A DNA stretch of 24,683 nt from NCBI GenBank assembly GCA_027484495.1, contig JAIXSW010000521.1, forward strand, positions 1-24,683, written 5' to 3'. Position numbers and translations under genes: made by a program. Shown in pieces: positions 24,481 through 24,683 of this stretch; positions within the stretch are counted from its first letter, which is position 1, and each line of letters opens with the position of its first letter. The DNA is from Gammaproteobacteria bacterium (GTDB lineage: Bacteria > Pseudomonadota > Gammaproteobacteria > Enterobacterales > Alteromonadaceae). The notes beneath the pieces are model-generated. The model ran no database searches and was not told the origin of the DNA. It saw only the letters and a program-made list of their open reading frames with translations.

Positions 24481-24683
24481 ATGACACTGGCATTGATCCA
24501 CAGCCGGGCGCGGCTGGGGCTGGAAGCTCCGGCCGTGACCATAGAAGTGCATTTGTCGGCCGGTTTGCCGGCATTTCAGCTGGTAGGCCTGGCGGAAACC
24601 ACTGTACGGGAAGCACGGGATCGGGTGCGCAGCGCGTTGCTGACCTGTGGTTTTGACTTTCCGGACCGCAAAATAATCGTCAA
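24481..24683 (+). CDS. comM: YifB/ComM-type Mg-chelatase-like AAA+ ATPase (3' end beyond window)
   Basis: Only the first 67 codons are present. They read MTLALIHSRARLGLEAPAVT, then IEVHLSAGLPAFQLVGLAET, then TVREARDRVRSALLTCGFDF and PDRKIIV. This is the unmistakable N-terminal domain of YifB/ComM, in which similar stretches such as VEVHLSxGLPxFxLVGLPE and VKEARDRVRSAL are near-invariant. ComM is a hexameric helicase that promotes branch migration during natural transformation. The Walker motifs lie outside the window, so integrity cannot be judged. AAGGA at 24471-24475 lies 5 nt before the ATG. It is divergent from trkH. The frame runs off the window edge without a stop. Confidence 0.9.
   Translation, partial: MTLALIHSRARLGLEAPAVTIEVHLSAGLPAFQLVGLAETTVREARDRVRSALLTCGFDFPDRKIIV

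Overview
The window looks like chromosomal DNA from a Gram-negative gammaproteobacterium of the Alteromonadales/Chromatiaceae type (Rheinheimera- or Alishewanella-like). This is an impression from protein style, c-di-GMP gene density, a Zur-type operator and a vibriolysin-like protease, not from a marker gene. Coding density is high. I see no rRNA, tRNA, CRISPR array, phage genes or transposase. Genes are cut at both ends: a class III cyclase at the left and a comM/yifB-type gene at the right.

Layout. (1) 1-2667: the C-terminal part of a membrane-anchored adenylate/guanylate cyclase with TPR repeats, then a small secreted cysteine-rich protein of unknown role and a long hairpin. (2) 2677-4305: an S41 (C-terminal-processing-type) lipoprotein peptidase on the minus strand. 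(3) 4306-4762: a gene-free gap mostly filled by a 282-bp element with near-perfect terminal inverted repeats and two large internal hairpins, ending just before the ribosome binding site of the next gene. (4) 4763-8933: convergent c-di-GMP genes, a GAF-like/HD-GYP phosphodiesterase and a 1001-residue membrane PAS-PAS-PAS-GGDEF-EAL protein. (5) 9135-12275: a DUF2252 protein facing a two-gene zinc-starvation operon (COG0523 GTPase plus DUF1826) with a perfect Zur-type palindrome in front. (6) 12338-15144: a secreted M4 metalloprotease and a divergent TRIC/UPF0126 channel, bracketed by two matching bidirectional terminators. (7) 15165-15908: a TerC-family membrane protein. (8) 16098-22737, all minus strand: TetR regulator, MMPL/RND transporter, LolA-like periplasmic protein, a FimV-like/outer-membrane beta-barrel fusion and a solute-binding-type protein. 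(9) 22835-24304: a TrkH potassium transporter, divergent from the truncated comM-like gene.

How the genes work together. Region 8 is the most system-like part. One operon-like run encodes a regulator, an inner-membrane RND pump, a periplasmic carrier with the LolA-like fold and an outer-membrane barrel, which together would span the envelope. I infer a lipid or hydrophobic-cargo export path; the cargo is unknown. Region 5 is a Zur-controlled zinc-sparing unit. Its DUF1826 protein shows an HxD...H...R arrangement resembling Fe(II)/2-oxoglutarate oxygenases. Regions 1 and 4 supply nucleotide second-messenger enzymes.
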